The notes beneath the pieces were generated by a model that was not told where the DNA came from, did not search any database, and saw only the letters and a list, made by a program, of their open reading frames with translations. Below, piece by piece: positions 34,330 through 45,663 of a DNA stretch of 64,000 nt. Made by a program: the position numbers and the translations under genes. The stretch covers positions 868,001 to 932,000 of the forward strand of contig WIUZ02000002.1 in the NCBI GenBank assembly GCA_015956445.1, written 5' to 3'. This DNA is from Thelephora terrestris (lineage: Eukaryota; Basidiomycota; Agaricomycetes; Thelephorales; Thelephoraceae). Within the stretch, counting starts at the first letter, position 1. Each line of letters starts with the position of its first letter.

Positions 34330-35251
34330 GGTAGGATGAGTAGTTGGTTGGTGGGAATGTTGGTTTAGGAAGAAGGGAGTTGATGGATCCATCGGCCGGT
34401 TCGCACTACGCTTTATCTGACCATCTACAGCGCTCGCGCCCTATTCACCATTGGATTGGTCCATTGTTCCACCAGTCCAGACCCCTCATACACTCGCCTC
34501 GACATTCAAAACCCACTTGGTCCTTTGTTGTCCCAATCGGACGAGTTGACGCGTCGTCCTTCTATTTGTCAGTCTTCGCATGTGATATTGTTCTTTGTCA
34601 TTCCTTTCCCACACGACGTCATGACCCCTTTCTCGTTTTCCCACGAACCCTGACCTGTTAGTCATTCCTTTGTTATTTCTATTCTATGTTCCAGGCCGCT
34701 TACTGTTCTGGCTTACTCTCGGCCCTTCTTTGCTCCGATTTATTATTAGATAGGGTTATCTCTGTCCTGGCCACTCTCCTATATAAGTACCAGTAGAGTA
34801 GCTGTGGATTCCCCATCTTTGATATCTCGGGAAGTCCTCTTCTCCTTGCAGCATCGGTGTATTTGCTGTAGGCCACTGAAGAGCTTATCGAGTACCTCTT
34901 TGAACACGTTCGCTCTCCTCTCTCTCTCGGCCTTGTATCAAGAATCGGCGAACGCACTTACGAAAAGGAGTTCCTCGTCGCTCTCTTGATCAAGCACCAG
35001 TTTGAGGCGCCATCCTCGGGCTCTTAAATCTGCCCTCCAACGACGGTAGGGATTTGTCAGATAGAGGCTTGGCACTCCTGCTGTGAATTCGGACAACCTA
35101 CCGGAGAACGCTCGTCCATCGTGTTTTGTACCACGTAGACTTTGGGTGGATATAGGGAAGTTGTTCCCCCTTTGCCCCATTGTTTCTTGTTGGTTGGAGT
35201 CGTGACTCACCAACAGCACTGGTACCTGAAGGGCGAAGAGTGGCCCTGACA

Positions 35252-35959
35252 GCAGTGCACCTGTGTCATTATGTTTTCCTCTCGCCAGGTCTCACTTGCC
35301 CCCGACACACCCACACCAAGGTTTCATTCCAACCCAGTATCCCCCAGGACCCCAAGCCATGCAGCCTCTCATCATCCACTGAACCAGGCTCAGTTTGGTG
35401 CAAGACAGCCATTGCAAGACAACAAGATTTTTGTCCCATTCAGGATTGCCCTGCAAGAGGCCAAAACCCTTGTCACATTCATCCACAAGCCCTGCCATTG
35501 CCAAGGAAAATTTGTTCCGATTCCCTAGTAAACTCTTGATGGTCTCCATCACAATCTTTACTGATTCCCGACAACAGCTCTTGCAACAGCGATGGAGAAC
35601 TGGTCCCCCTGGCAAAGCTGATAGATTATGTCAAGAGCAATGGCTGGGATACTAATCCCAATTGCTTTTGTTCCATCCGGAATTAAGAATGAGTTGCAGC
35701 CCTCTATATCCCAAGAAAAATGTCTTCCCCAGCCTACGGTCAGATGAGCCTTGTTTGCCCCAAGTCTGAGTGCCCTTATTATGGTACATTTCGTACTTTT
35801 TAAATTTCAGAATATTCACTGATGACATATGTATAGTAAATATTCAAGAAATGTATGACAATGCAAAAACCTGCCAAACCCTTCTTAGCGTTGAGGTTAA
35901 TGGTAAGGATGCCAACCTTGATAACATGGAACAGCTACTAACTTTATTTTTCACTAGCG
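35252..35959 (+). other. Unassigned, one possible short exon
   Basis: A plus-strand frame (35271-35528, with KIFVPFRIALQEAKTLVTF) reads like coding sequence and begins after a plausible splice acceptor (CTCGCCAG near 35286). Nothing longer connects to it and no family is recognised. AT-rich sequence follows to about 35940. Confidence 0.25.
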
Positions 35960-36022
35960 ATTGCAGTGACCACAATGTAATCACAATGTACCTGGTGGGT
36001 ATATGGGCCCTTGCCCCCAGTG
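35960..36022. repeat. CACTG MITE right-end fragment
   Basis: ACCACAATGTAATCACAATG leading to GCCCTTGCCCCCAGTG matches the right end of the 32333-type MITE. The left part is missing. Confidence 0.5.
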
Positions 36023-37500
36023 TTAGCACATCCACTTCCTCTTGCGTGATGTCTTTGATGATGGTGCAGAGGGGGTTGGTCTTTCTTGGTGACCTTTGTC
36101 TCTGGGACTGGGGTTGCAATGGTGGGGTTGGTCTCCATCTTGAGGGTGTTTTTGATGATATCTCTGATTTTGATGATCTCTTTTCTTTTTTTCATCCTAC
36201 CTCCGTAAGCTTTGTAGATCAGTACCTCGGGCTTTGGGTTGGCTATCCACATCAGTCACTGGTCCTGGTTGAAGTTCCCCAGTGATCGCTCCATGGACCA
36301 ACCGTGGATGTTTAGGGGATTGGGGGTGGGGATGTCAACATAGGTGAGGGTATCTAGGACCCTGGTGTCTGTGTTGGTCTGAGCGGGTTCTTTGTCAGGG
36401 CTGGGAGGTTTGTGTGTGGTCTTCACATATATGTTTTGGTTTTTGTTGTCCATATTGGAGAGCTGGGCTTCTTCTGGTGTTCTTGTGGGCACACTGGGGG
36501 CAAGGGGACCTGGAATTGGTGATTACATCTTGATTACATGGTGAGCTCAGGTGCACTTTCCAATAATCGTAATTGCAGATTCCAAGTTGATTATGTTTCA
36601 AATTTTACCTTGATATTTAATCCAACCAATGTTCACCAATTCCATTTGAAATGTTCTCAACAAATGTTTCTGGGATGTTTTTGACACATCGGCAAAAATG
36701 ATACTCCAATGTAATCAACATGTTTTTCAATTGTCCAAGATGTAATTCAGACATGCTCAAAAATGTGAGATGTTTTCACAATGTACCCACTGGGCACATT
36801 CAGGAAACATTGCTTGGGAAAATTTTGAGGAAATTTCAAATGGAGTTGGTGGACATCAGTTAAATTACATGTCAAAGTAACATTTGAAATGTAATCAACT
36901 TAAAATCAGTGATCACAATTATTGGAAAGTGGACCTGAATTTACCATGTAATTAAGATGTAATCACCAATTCCAGGTGCCCCTGCCCCCAGTGGCATGCA
37001 GTAAGTGGAAACAAGTGTGGGGGGTGGATGTTGGCTTGGGTTGGGGCTTTATGAGGTAGTTTGTTGAGTGGTACACGTTGTGGGTGTTTGGGGGGTGGTT
37101 TTCTTGGGGCTTGGTTAGAGTTGGTTGTGTCTTTTTTCATGAGGCTGCGGGTTAATTTGTTGGGTGTTTTGTGTACTTGTGGGTGAAGTTGGGAGGGTGT
37201 GATTAGGGCAACGTGAGGGGGGATGGGTGCATGCATTGGGAAGTTTCGCTGGCATGAGGTTGGGTTGGGTCGCTCTGGTTGTTTTTTGATGTGGCCCTGG
37301 CATTGCATGTGTTGTGTTTTGGTCATCTTGGGGGAGTAGGGTGATGTCTGTTCTAGTTGTGAGGATCTGGTGTGTTGTTTCACTTTGTGCTAGGGTGGTT
37401 TGGTGGACCAGTGTGTCTCAGACTTGCGCTCCCTTGCCCCGTGGATGCATGGGAAAATTCGACCAGGTAGTGGTTGTGGATCAAGGGCCCTGTCTGACCC
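36023..37500 (-). pseudogene. Unidentified Lys/Pro/Asn-rich gene remnant split by a MITE
   Basis: Reading leftward, 37383-36997 is a basic proline-rich region (PRKPPPKHPQRVPLNK, THPQVHKTPN-like). The MITE 36492-36993 interrupts, then 36491-36260 continues (EEAQLSNMDNKNQNIYVK) and 36252-36030 gives IYKAYGGRMKKRKEIIKIRD followed by basic and His-rich sequence. Removing the MITE and one copy of its GCA duplication joins the parts smoothly. At least one stop separates the last two parts. Composition recalls a nucleic-acid-binding ORF1 of a LINE, but that is only a guess. Confidence 0.35.
36492..36993. mobile_element. CACTG foldback MITE (502 bp), TSD GCA
   Basis: Runs CACTGGGGGCAAGGGGACC...GGTGCCCCTGCCCCCAGTG, with GCA on both sides (36489-36491 and 36994-36996). 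Arms share GATTACATCTTGATTACATG. It is the same subfamily as 55374-55874. Confidence 0.85.
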
Positions 37501-37865
37501 CAAATCTTATCTCTTAGTTGCTGAACGTTCTATTCCTTTGTTAATTTGCACCTTATTTGAGTGAATCTGAGTAAACTCAATTACCAGCAAGTATGAAAAA
37601 ATATGTATCAAAAATTTGGACAAGCCCAAGTAATCAAAATCAGTGCAAATAAATGCAAATACACCTAGTTGCCTTTTTTACTAATGCTTGTATTGCAGGT
37701 GTGGCACAAAGGCTCACTTCTAGGAAAGGTAGCCACATATTGTGAAGAAGCAAATGTACTTTCCCATTAAATCTTTTTGTATGAGAACAAAATCCCTTTG
37801 CAAGAGTTAGACCCGATGCAAGAATTGCAGGATCTCAAAACAAGATTACACAGGTGGATTTCCCT
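37501..37865. other. No feature recognised
   Basis: AT-rich sequence. A CRCGTKAH-like string near 37697 faintly recalls a zinc knuckle but is isolated, so no gene is called. Confidence 0.3.
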
Positions 37866-38268
37866 CAGCAGTACTTATTAGATTCTCTGAGGGGGGCATT
37901 TGCTCATAGAATTTTAAAACTTTTTATAGGGGAGGCCAGGACCCAGCTGACCAGGCACTGGTGTTCCAAATTAGGCAGGTGCCAACGGTGTGCATGACTC
38001 AGAAGAGTGGATTGTTCATATAATAGAATTTAAAAAATGCAGGAAAATTCCCATGGGTATCAGGGAGAGCAGAAGATAAAAAATATACTGTGGAAAATTT
38101 CCTGCATTTTAAAAATTTTATTATATAAGCAATCCACTCTCCTGGGTCATCCACACTGTTGGAACCTGCCTAATTTGGAACACCAGTGCCTGGTCAGCTG
38201 GGTCCCGGCCTCCCCTATAAAAAATTTAGAAATTCTATGAGCAAAATGTCCCCCTCTTATACCCAGTG
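37866..38268. mobile_element. Small hAT-like foldback (about 400 bp)
   Basis: Begins CAGCAGTACTTATTAG, the same end as giant foldback D (45664). Arms pair around about 38077 (GGACCCAGCTGACCAGGCAC near 37938 with its complement near 38190). The right terminus is not clear. It looks like a minimal relative of D without the telomere-like arms. Confidence 0.6.
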
Positions 38269-38554
38269 TCCTTGGCACACTTGTTGACACTGTCTATAGA
38301 TGTGAAGGTCAAGCAGCCCCCTATAAGCACTTCACTTATAATTTAGTTTGGAAGATTCTTTATTCAGACACCCACGAAGAGCTTTTGGGCAGTGATAGGT
38401 GTTTGAACAGCGACGGAAAGCCTCCAACCATTTTTAAAGACATTTTAGACATTTATAGAAAGCTTTCAGCCATTCATGAAGACCTTTTTTCCACTTGTAT
38501 TGTTCTAGTGGTGGGTCTTCTAGTTCAATTGTATTCATGAAACTCACAGGATAC
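38269..38554. other. No feature recognised
   Basis: AT-rich spacer between a foldback and a MITE fragment, with degraded repeats of CATTTTTAAAGACAT type. No gene. Confidence 0.3.
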
Positions 38555-38710
38555 TATAAAGTAAACCAGAAAACATGTGTAAACTGTAAGTAAATTCAAA
38601 TTTTACATTTTTCTGGTTTACTTTACGTGTACTTACATCCTGGTAAAATTCCGAGTATTGTTCAAATTAGCCAATCAGGAATATCAACAGTAAACTGGTG
38701 AACTGTGGCT
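38555..38710. repeat. Fragment of the TTTACTG-rich MITE family
   Basis: GTAAACCAGAAAACATGTG and neighbouring TTTACTTACAGTTTAC-type strings match 63720-64000 and 42200-42400. Both ends are lost. Confidence 0.5.
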
Positions 38711-39599
38711 ATGAGGGCTAAGGTCCGATGGGGAGAAGATGGGGTGCCCTGTCAATGTCGATGAAGGTGGTCCTTGGTCATACAATGCCTCCTAGCTCCA
38801 TAGGGACACGTAGGGAGGAATGGAAGGTGAGTATGGAAAGGTAGAGATCAGCAGGGAACTGTAGAGAAACATAGGGAATGTCAGGAACATTGGGAGATGT
38901 AGGAAGATGTAGATGACAAGAGGGAACTAAAGATAACTAAAGATAACAGAAAGGAATCAATGAAACAGATGAGGGAATGACAAGGGAAAACTTTGGGATG
39001 ACAACGAGAACTTCGGGAGGTTGGGATCTTCGGGATGACGACAGGGCGCTAGAGACGACGACGAGAACGCAGGGACGCAGGTATGACAATGAGAATGATA
39101 GGGAAGACGAGGGAGACTATAGGGAGACGACAATGATGAGAGGAGAACAATAGGGAGAGGAAAAGCATGGAAATCAGTCCCCTGGATTGGTCTCTTGTGA
39201 GTCTATCAAATACAGAGGCTTTATATACTACTCTAGGAGGCTCTGAGAACGAAGGAATCAAGAGGGAGTGAACCAAATGATGTCAAATGAACCAAATGAC
39301 AAGTCCATGACATAGGGAGGGCGAGGGATTGAGGGGAACAACCAAGAAAAGAGATGTGGTTGAGAAATGAACCAAAAGGAAGTGATCGAGCACAGAGATT
39401 AAGGGATCAAGGGGATGGTGCAGGGAGATGTCGCGAAGGTATAGGGAAGTTGGAAAAAGATATAGGGAGGGGTCGCGAATGGGTAGTGTTGGGAGAGATA
39501 TAGGGAGGTCGGGGTAGCAAGAGATAGGGAGCATAGAAACACGTCGGGAGGGTTGCAAAGTATTGGGACGAATAGGTTAGTATAGGGAATGTCAGGCCG

Positions 39600-42013
39600 A
39601 CGCGACCTCTACAGTTCAATAGCACTCTTGCTATCCAAACCTATCACACGCAGGGATCAAACACACAGTTATAACCCTGTTGCAAACCCAGGGATATCGG
39701 AAGTCTCTTCACAGACTAGATGAAAGAGAGGAGAAAGAAGGAGACAAGGGTCTTCAGGCACTCTTGCTCTAAGCACACAGCAGTAGAGGTCACGGAGAGT
39801 CTGATGATAACAAATCTAAGGAGTACAGGCTAAACTACTCTGAGTATATATACTACTTAGATTTGTGATGTGACAGTGACATGTAACTACTCTAATGATA
39901 CAAACACAGACAAACATGGTCCGTGCACAGCACTGCATGGTCTGTGCGTTACGTGGTGACTAATGCTACAAATTATCAGCTGATAAACGAAAGTATGGCG
40001 GCCAATAGCAATTTGAGAGCATTACAAAACAGTTACAAAGCATGACATAGTCTGGGAATGTTCGGAAGGAATGTGGGTATGACTGACTAACAGCCAATGG
40101 CAAAAGGGGAGCATATGACTAAGAAATAGGGGCATATGATGTCATGTGGGTCATGCGCAGTAAACAATAGAAATGATGACTCAACTCCTGAGTCGTGGAA
40201 GGGACATGGCATTTGGTATATAACCAAAGGGGGTTGGATGACTGGTCTTCCAACAAACCCACCTTTGTTACACACAGCCAACATGCCTCGTGCTTCTACT
40301 CGCAATCCCACTCGTCGTTCTTCCTCCTACTCTCCTGTACAGGAGAACAATTACAATATCGACCGCTTCTCCCATGCTCGTCGGGATCCGTCCCGCCCTT
40401 ATCCCACCTTGGGAGCCGTTATGGACCGGACCGCCACCGCCGACCCTAATGAGGGGTTCTCTGATTTAGGTGGGGGCCCTGCTTGCGAATTCCAATTTAG
40501 GAAACCAAGCTAACTCCTTTTAGGTTTCAGGGACTTTCTCCAAGCTGCTCGTAGGGTGTCTCGGCGCAAGTTGGCGCATATCGAGACTAACCCGTATGCG
40601 AACGAACTCCTCAATAGGGGTGTCGAGTTCGTTACCGAAGCTAATGAGACCTTCAACTCTGTGTTGGAGGCCAGCGTTCTCCATACGGGGAACGTTGGGT
40701 CCATGTTAATGGATGAAGTGGCTCACGTTAACGAGCGCATCGATGGTCGTCGCGAGGAGATAGAGGCTTTGGAGAACTGGAAGGAGGATATGCAGGGGGT
40801 TATTCATGGACAGGAAGATACTGTTGTTCGACAGGGGGCCGATATTGATTTGCTGAAGGTAAATGTGGGGTCGGGAGATAATTGACTTTTCTAACCCAAC
40901 ATTTTCCTTCTAGGGAGAGGTGACTACCCTCAAGGACTTGGTTCGGGCTCTGGTTACCAAGACTGGAGAATTGGAGGATGATAAGGTAACGGGTAGGGGT
41001 TGAAGGTTTTTGATATCTTCTAACCCTATTCGTTTTAGGTTCGCCTTACCCGTCGTGTCTCTGAGTTGACCGGAGAAGTCCGGGATTTCCAGAGAAGGTG
41101 TAACGAGCCAGAGGTCCGAGTCGAAGAGGAAGAAGGGGAAGAGGTTCTGCATCGGGCCGGGTCGCCGATCATCCCTAACCGGGCTGAGTCGCCGCCTGCT
41201 CGTTTGTTGGTCCGTCATGAGAACAGGTTGGTTCCCATTGATGACGAGGTCATTGAAATTGGGAGCGACGAATTCTATCAGAACGTAGGAGTCGTCCGTA
41301 GGGACACTCCTCGTCCTGATTTCGTTTCTACTCCTTGGGGTAGTCGCCATCAATGGCCTGCTCTGGAGTACGATCCGTACGCCGAGTTCGTTCCCGATAG
41401 TGAACCAAACTCTGATACGGAGCTTCCAGATTACGATGACTTGTCGGACGTGGACCCGAACGAGATCCGGGAGCAGAACTGGTTGAATGAGGAGTTGGTG
41501 AGATCGGCATTGGAAGTAGTACAAAGGATCCGAAGAGATATTGATTAGATAACTCTTTTGTACTGTTGGCTTCCAATGAATCTTCTTTCTATTTTGTCTA
41601 TTGCACGTGATCCATGAGTCGTAAAACATAATGGTTTTTCATAAGTCCAATCCAAGGGTCAGATTGATAAGCCGGTTGACTTCTGCGAGAGGTCAGCGCG
41701 CGACGCTTATTAATACATCCCTTGTTGTCGGTAGCCTGAATATCTACTAGTCGTCCAGGGGCAACGGAGGGCCAGGTAGGGGGGATCTTCATATGAAGGT
41801 CCGCCGGTACATGTTCATGTATTATACCTCGGGTCTTCTGGGGTATCTTGACTAGTAGCACGTTCCACGTATTGGACTTTGAGTCGTTAAGCATAGGGCA
41901 TACTGTATAATAAACAGTTTACCGCCGTGTTTAGGGCAGGGCACCAACTGACTTAGTGGTGATGAGGTGTTAAATAAAGGGAATGAAAGGGGGTAAACGG
42001 CGAAATCATCACA
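39600..42013 (-). mobile_element. TGT unit group 3, copy I, complete and uninterrupted (2414 bp)
   Basis: Starts TGTCAGGCCGACGCGACC and ends GGCGAAATCATCACA. GGGAA flanks both sides (39595-39599 and 42014-42018). The LTR TATA box (complement of GAGTATATATACTAC, near 39845) fires leftward, and a plus-strand TATA (GGTATATAACC near 40217) precedes the antisense gene. It looks whole and is the reference for group 3. Confidence 0.85.
40283..41548 (+). CDS. Antisense gene of group 3 unit I: four-exon coiled-coil/acidic protein
   Basis: Start at 40283 (MPRASTRNPTRRSSS), 66 bp after a TATA box. Exons are 40283-40469, 40525-40858, 40915-40985 and 41039-41548, with clear GT...TTTTAG or CTAG introns of about 55 bp. 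Exon 2 is helical (NELLNRGVEFVTEANETF, MLMDEVAHVNERIDGR), exon 3 a short linker, exon 4 acidic (DDEVIEIGSDEFYQN, ELPDYDDLSDVDPNE) ending KRIRRDID-like. No enzyme motif and no family recognised. All exons keep frame in this copy, so it may be expressible. It lies antisense within an LTR-like unit. Confidence 0.7.
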
Positions 42014-42195
42014 GGGAAGGGAGTAGTGAGGTGAAGGGAGATATACGAATATGTAGGGAAGTATAGGGATGCATAGGGAGGGGTAGGGAGGTGTAGGGAA
42101 TAGAGAGATGTCACAAAATGTTGCGAAAGCGTCGCGAGGGAAAGGGACGTAGGGAATGTTGCCGACAAGTACTTTAGAGAATGGAGGCATGTCAC

Positions 42196-43047
42196 CGGTT
42201 AGGTTTTTTTTCTAATTCACTGAGTCCAGCAAACCATGATCAAATCATCACAGGTTTTCCCAGTTTGCTTGACATGTGTTTGAATTTACTAAAAAAAAAC
42301 TTGCAGTTTATTGACAATGACACATCCAGGTAAATTTTCAAGTATTTTTCAAATTGACCAATCAGGGATGTTTTCAGTAAACCATGATCAAGCCACTCAG
42401 CAAATTGAAAACATACTGATTGGGCAAGTGGCTCAGTAAATTGCTGGTAAATTTGTTCAGTAAATTGTGGATTTTTCCAAGGTTTACCTAATGGGGAAAC
42501 TGTGGTCACATGACCCAGTAAACTGTAAATATACTGACACAGTGGGCATTGGGGTAAATTCCGATCCAGAAAATGCCCTGTTTATGACCCAATTAGGTCA
42601 AATATTCCCTACATTTTCCTTATTAGTTTACTGCCCAAAAATCTTTAGTAATAATAACCGGAAAATATCAGGAAAGTAGTCAAATATTCCAGTATGGAAT
42701 ATTGTGGTAGGATGCACCTGATTGGCCCACAGTGCAGAATATTTCAGATATTCCATTTATAATCCAAAGTATATTATGTTCAAATTTCGTGGTATTTAAT
42801 AGGTTAGAAAATGTACGGAAAATTTGACCTAGTTGGGCCATATACCGGGGATATCCCGGGTCGGAATTTACTCCAATGCCCACTGTGTGAGCACATACTG
42901 AACCCAGTAAATTGCAGGTAAATTGTCTCAGTAAATTGTGAATTTGCTTTGTGCTTGCTAGGCAAGTATTTCACTAGGTTCTTTTTCCATTTACTTGTGA
43001 TTTACTCACAGTTTACTGACTCAGTAAACCAACCTCTTCCCCTAGTG
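42196..43047. mobile_element. TTTACTG-rich MITE, left end degraded, carrying a second MITE
   Basis: The right end, GACTCAGTAAACCAACC...CCCCTAGTG, mirrors the start of the element at 63292 (CACTGGGGGCAGGGGTTGG). The interior repeats GTAAATTG and CAGTAAAC. The left end near 42196 is eroded. Interrupted by the MITE at 42538-42887. Confidence 0.65.
42538..42887. mobile_element. CACAGTGGG MITE (350 bp), TSD TGA
   Basis: Runs CACAGTGGGCATTGGGGTAA...TTACTCCAATGCCCACTGTG, with TGA on both sides (42535-42537 and 42888-42890). The empty site is near 63440 in the related outer MITE. A different subfamily from the CACTGGGG elements, with the same 3-bp duplication. Confidence 0.8.
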
Positions 43048-43375
43048 ACATGAACTCTGGCTTGTCAACTCGGGTGCCACCGACCACATGACCCCCTACG
43101 GTACCAACTCCAATGAATACATGACACTCATCAACTCAAATAATCGGGTCATTCTCGGTGACAGCACTACAAAACTTGAAGTTCTCGGAAAAGGCACCAT
43201 CAAACGATGGGTCAAGACAACTCCTGGGACTTGTTGTAAACTGGTTCTCAAAGACATCCTTCATGTCAAGGGACTCAAGGGTTGGTTCCTTTCCACATTC
43301 CGTTTCACCAAAATGGGATTCACCATCATACTATCGGAGAACTCTGTAGCAATCTCCAAAGGAAAGTCCCGCATC
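43048..43375 (+). mobile_element. Ty1/copia pol fragment (protease region)
   Basis: The translation around LVNSGATDHMTPYGTNSNEY, followed by GKGTIKRWV and LKDILHVKGLKGWFLS, is the copia aspartic protease region upstream of the integrase. Only about 110 codons survive between a MITE and a group 4 unit. It is an old, broken fossil with no LTR attached. Confidence 0.75.
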
Positions 43376-44316
43376 TGTCACAAACATGTGACATGTTGTG
43401 CAAAATCACACAAGTCATACAAGATATTCATCTCATTCGAAATAATAGTACAAAGCAAAAACAACAAATCAGACAAGGAGGAAAGGATCTACTTTACAAA
43501 CACAGTTCTGATCTATGGGACAACAATGGGCGAAGTGAAAGGGATTATATACAAACTGAGGACAATAAGAATACTCTCTCGATACCGGATCCACCCAGCA
43601 GTCCTGACATCCCAAGACATCATGCTCCAGTCCATCAAACATATCCCTCCTCACTTAATCTAGTCCTTCACTCACTAGATCGAACCCATACTTGTCCTGC
43701 AGACTCGCCACCTCCAACTTCAACCACATGTGAACCTGGCGGGCCTTGCTCAACAGACAACACCGCTGTCCAGGACAAGTCATTGGACTCTTGCGACTCT
43801 TCTTGGTGGTCCTCTCCACCATTTGAAGAACTGAAGCAGGACTCCAAGGAGGGGATTGAGGGAGAGGAATCCCTTGATCCTGGCGGTGTCGGAGGGACGA
43901 AGGTGGAGGGCTGTGGCATGTCACAGCACCTGACTCCTCTGCAGTCATGACCGAAGTATCAGTATAAAGATGCCTGGAAAGGTCCCCAATGTTCCAGAGC
44001 AAAGTGAAAAAAGTCTTCATCAAGACTTCCAAACATGACATACATCAGGTCCATCCTCTTCTCCAACTTAGCAATCCTCTCCTCCCTCCCTCTCTCCATA
44101 GCATCCAAGAGGGGCGCATGCCCAGTGTTCATGATGGTCCTGTTGGGATCATCGTATCCAGCCTGCTCCCAAAAGTGAGGGGGAGCCTGGTGTTGAGTGA
44201 GGAAGTTGATGGCAACTTTATTATCAAAGGCAATGTTGGCAGGGGTGTTGTACAAGTGGTTGTCGACATCATAGGAGGTAGTGGCCTCATAAGGGGAGGC
44301 AGAGACAAAAGGAGTA
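43376..44316 (+). mobile_element. TGT unit group 4, copy L (visible left part)
   Basis: Starts TGTCACAAACATGTGACATG, with GCATC before it (43371-43375). It is inserted in the copia fragment and interrupted at 44317 by group 2 unit K, so the remainder lies right of the window. The antisense gene occupies 43469-44311. It is the outermost group 4 copy of the nest and the most diverged from A and B, hence probably older. Confidence 0.75.
43469..44311 (-). pseudogene. Antisense gene of group 4 unit L, partial and broken
   Basis: Similar to the gene at 29531-30440: helical segment (INFLTQHQAPPHFWEQAG), coiled coil (RGREERIAKLEKRMDLMY), proline/acidic tail and Cys-rich end (QDCWVDPVSREYSYC). The N-terminus is cut off by unit K. 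It has a few breaks and is not expected to be functional. Confidence 0.6.
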
Positions 44317-44337
44317 TGTCAGGAACATGGTATTTTT

Positions 44338-44690
44338 TGTTGAACCGGAGGTCTGTGCCCGGCAACGGGTCAACCGGCTCCACCGCTTCGTGCGAGAGCC
44401 GACGCCGGAGAGCGCTGAATAAGCGACCCGAAGGGACGGTGTCACATCAGTGACCCGGTCCATCGGTATGACGCACGCGTGCCTTAAGCCGCCGCACGGA
44501 CCATGCATCAGTCACACTGCATAGATGTGACGATAATAGAGTAGATAGTATATATACCCCTCATGTGTCCATAGATAAATCAATCGCTTCTCTCCCTCTC
44601 TCTCCCACTTGCACCACTATATCTAATCCTCTCAGGTAAGAATTAGAGTACGCCATGTAGTAGTATAGAATACACTCTACCTGCTCAACA
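44338..44690 (+). mobile_element. Solo LTR, 353 bp, copia-like
   Basis: Runs TGTTGAACCGGAGG...CCTGCTCAACA, with TTTTT on both sides (44333-44337 and 44691-44695). A TATA box (AGTATATATACCCC near 44549) is followed by CT-rich sequence. The empty site is in copy N1 near 6830. No internal region. Conventional LTR size. Confidence 0.8.
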
Positions 44691-44861
44691 TTTTTAAACT
44701 TTTTATAACATGCTCTTTCTTCGAACTCTTCTTACCATTTCTTATGTTTGAATGTTTCACACTCCTTATCCTTCACACCAATCATTCAAAACACACAAAC
44801 ACGCATACCATTCCCAGTGAATCGTAACAACATGGCTATATACGGTGCTATCAACGTCCCA

Positions 44862-45663
44862 TCAAAAGTCAACTTGATCTACGGCAGGCCTCAAGGTCAT
44901 CAGCTGTCCATCCCGGAGATCAAAGAACCGGCCCCTCCGCACAAGGATCTCTCCGAACATGGTGTCCCCGTCTTCCGCACTCAACTGAACGCCTAGTTCA
45001 AGCCGATAGGAAGAGATGCCTTCGTACGGACCGATCAGTCTCCCAGATGTCACCGAACTGCGGAACACCTGGTCCCACATCTCCATCACCGGGTGACTGC
45101 TTGGCAGCACTGTCGATGTAGTCGAAGAGCGACCCTCTGTCTCCCTCATCGGAGGCCTGGGTGGGATCCTGTACTGCAAGTCGGGTGAGGTGCCTAAGCT
45201 GGACCTCCAACTCGACCTGTTGGTTGGGACAGTTGACCCGGTATCGGAAGGGTCTTCTCGAACATCAACCAGACTCGTCACCATCCGACTCAATTGGACG
45301 AGGATAAGGATTAGCCGAGGGAGCCATGCGGTGATTGTTGCGGCGTCGAGAGCGTTTACAACGCTGCCCCTTGATCACCGGATGTACCTCAACCACCCTC
45401 GGAGTATCTTCAGCCCGGTCAACGACCATGACCTCATCCTCGATCTTCACCAGCTGGCTGATCGGCTGCAACAGGCAGCGCCTACAGTTCTCCTTGTCGG
45501 ACTTGGCCAGAGTAGAAGCTGGAGCCAGAGTTGGGATGGGAGCCTCGTTCTATACCGGAGGCGTGGCGTAGGACGATGGGTTGGGAGATGGGAGTACCAC
45601 CTCATCGGTGTACTCCAACTTGAATGGAACGTCGGCTGTACCCTGTCCAACCAACACAGGACC
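44862..45663 (-). pseudogene. Antisense gene of group 2 unit K, 3' part
   Basis: Carries the C-terminal exons of the group 2 gene (PRPPMRETEGRSSTTST, QPISQLVKIEDEVMVV), ending at 44862 (DQVDF). Foldback D cuts off the upstream exons. Its divergence from N1 and N2 is modest. Confidence 0.6.

Larger units (their letters stand above)
31586..35251 (+). mobile_element. TGT unit group 1, copy G, carrying a MITE
   Basis: Starts TGTCAGCGTGCTGAATTTT and ends AAGAGTGGCCCTGACA. GCAGT flanks both sides (31581-31585 and 35252-35256). The LTR TATA box (CTCCTATATAAGTACC near 34790) fires rightward, followed by about 460 bp of leader containing CGGACAACCTACCGGA, a motif also in group 2. The antisense gene is 31842-34329. 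Without the MITE it is about 2.89 kb, matching copy C. Confidence 0.8.
38711..42195 (-). repeat. GGGA-rich LTR-like sequence (family 5) split by group 3 unit I
   Basis: 38711-39599 and 42014-42195 share the GGGA/AGGGA composition and join across unit I at the duplicated GGGAA. On the minus strand a TATA box (GTATATAAAGCCTC near 39220) and a pyrimidine-rich leader suggest an LTR promoter. Related to 23.5-24.3 kb. Ends were not found. Confidence 0.45.
44317..45663 (+). mobile_element. TGT unit group 2, copy K (visible left part)
   Basis: Starts TGTCAGGAACATGGTATTTTT, preceded by GAGTA. Identical in layout to copy N1. A 353-bp solo LTR is inserted at 44338-44690, and giant foldback D begins at 45664, so the right part lies beyond the window. 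Confidence 0.75.

Noticed and set aside
37690-37730. Copia zinc knuckle
   Set aside because: A CRCGTKAH-like string without flanking coding sequence; too short to support.
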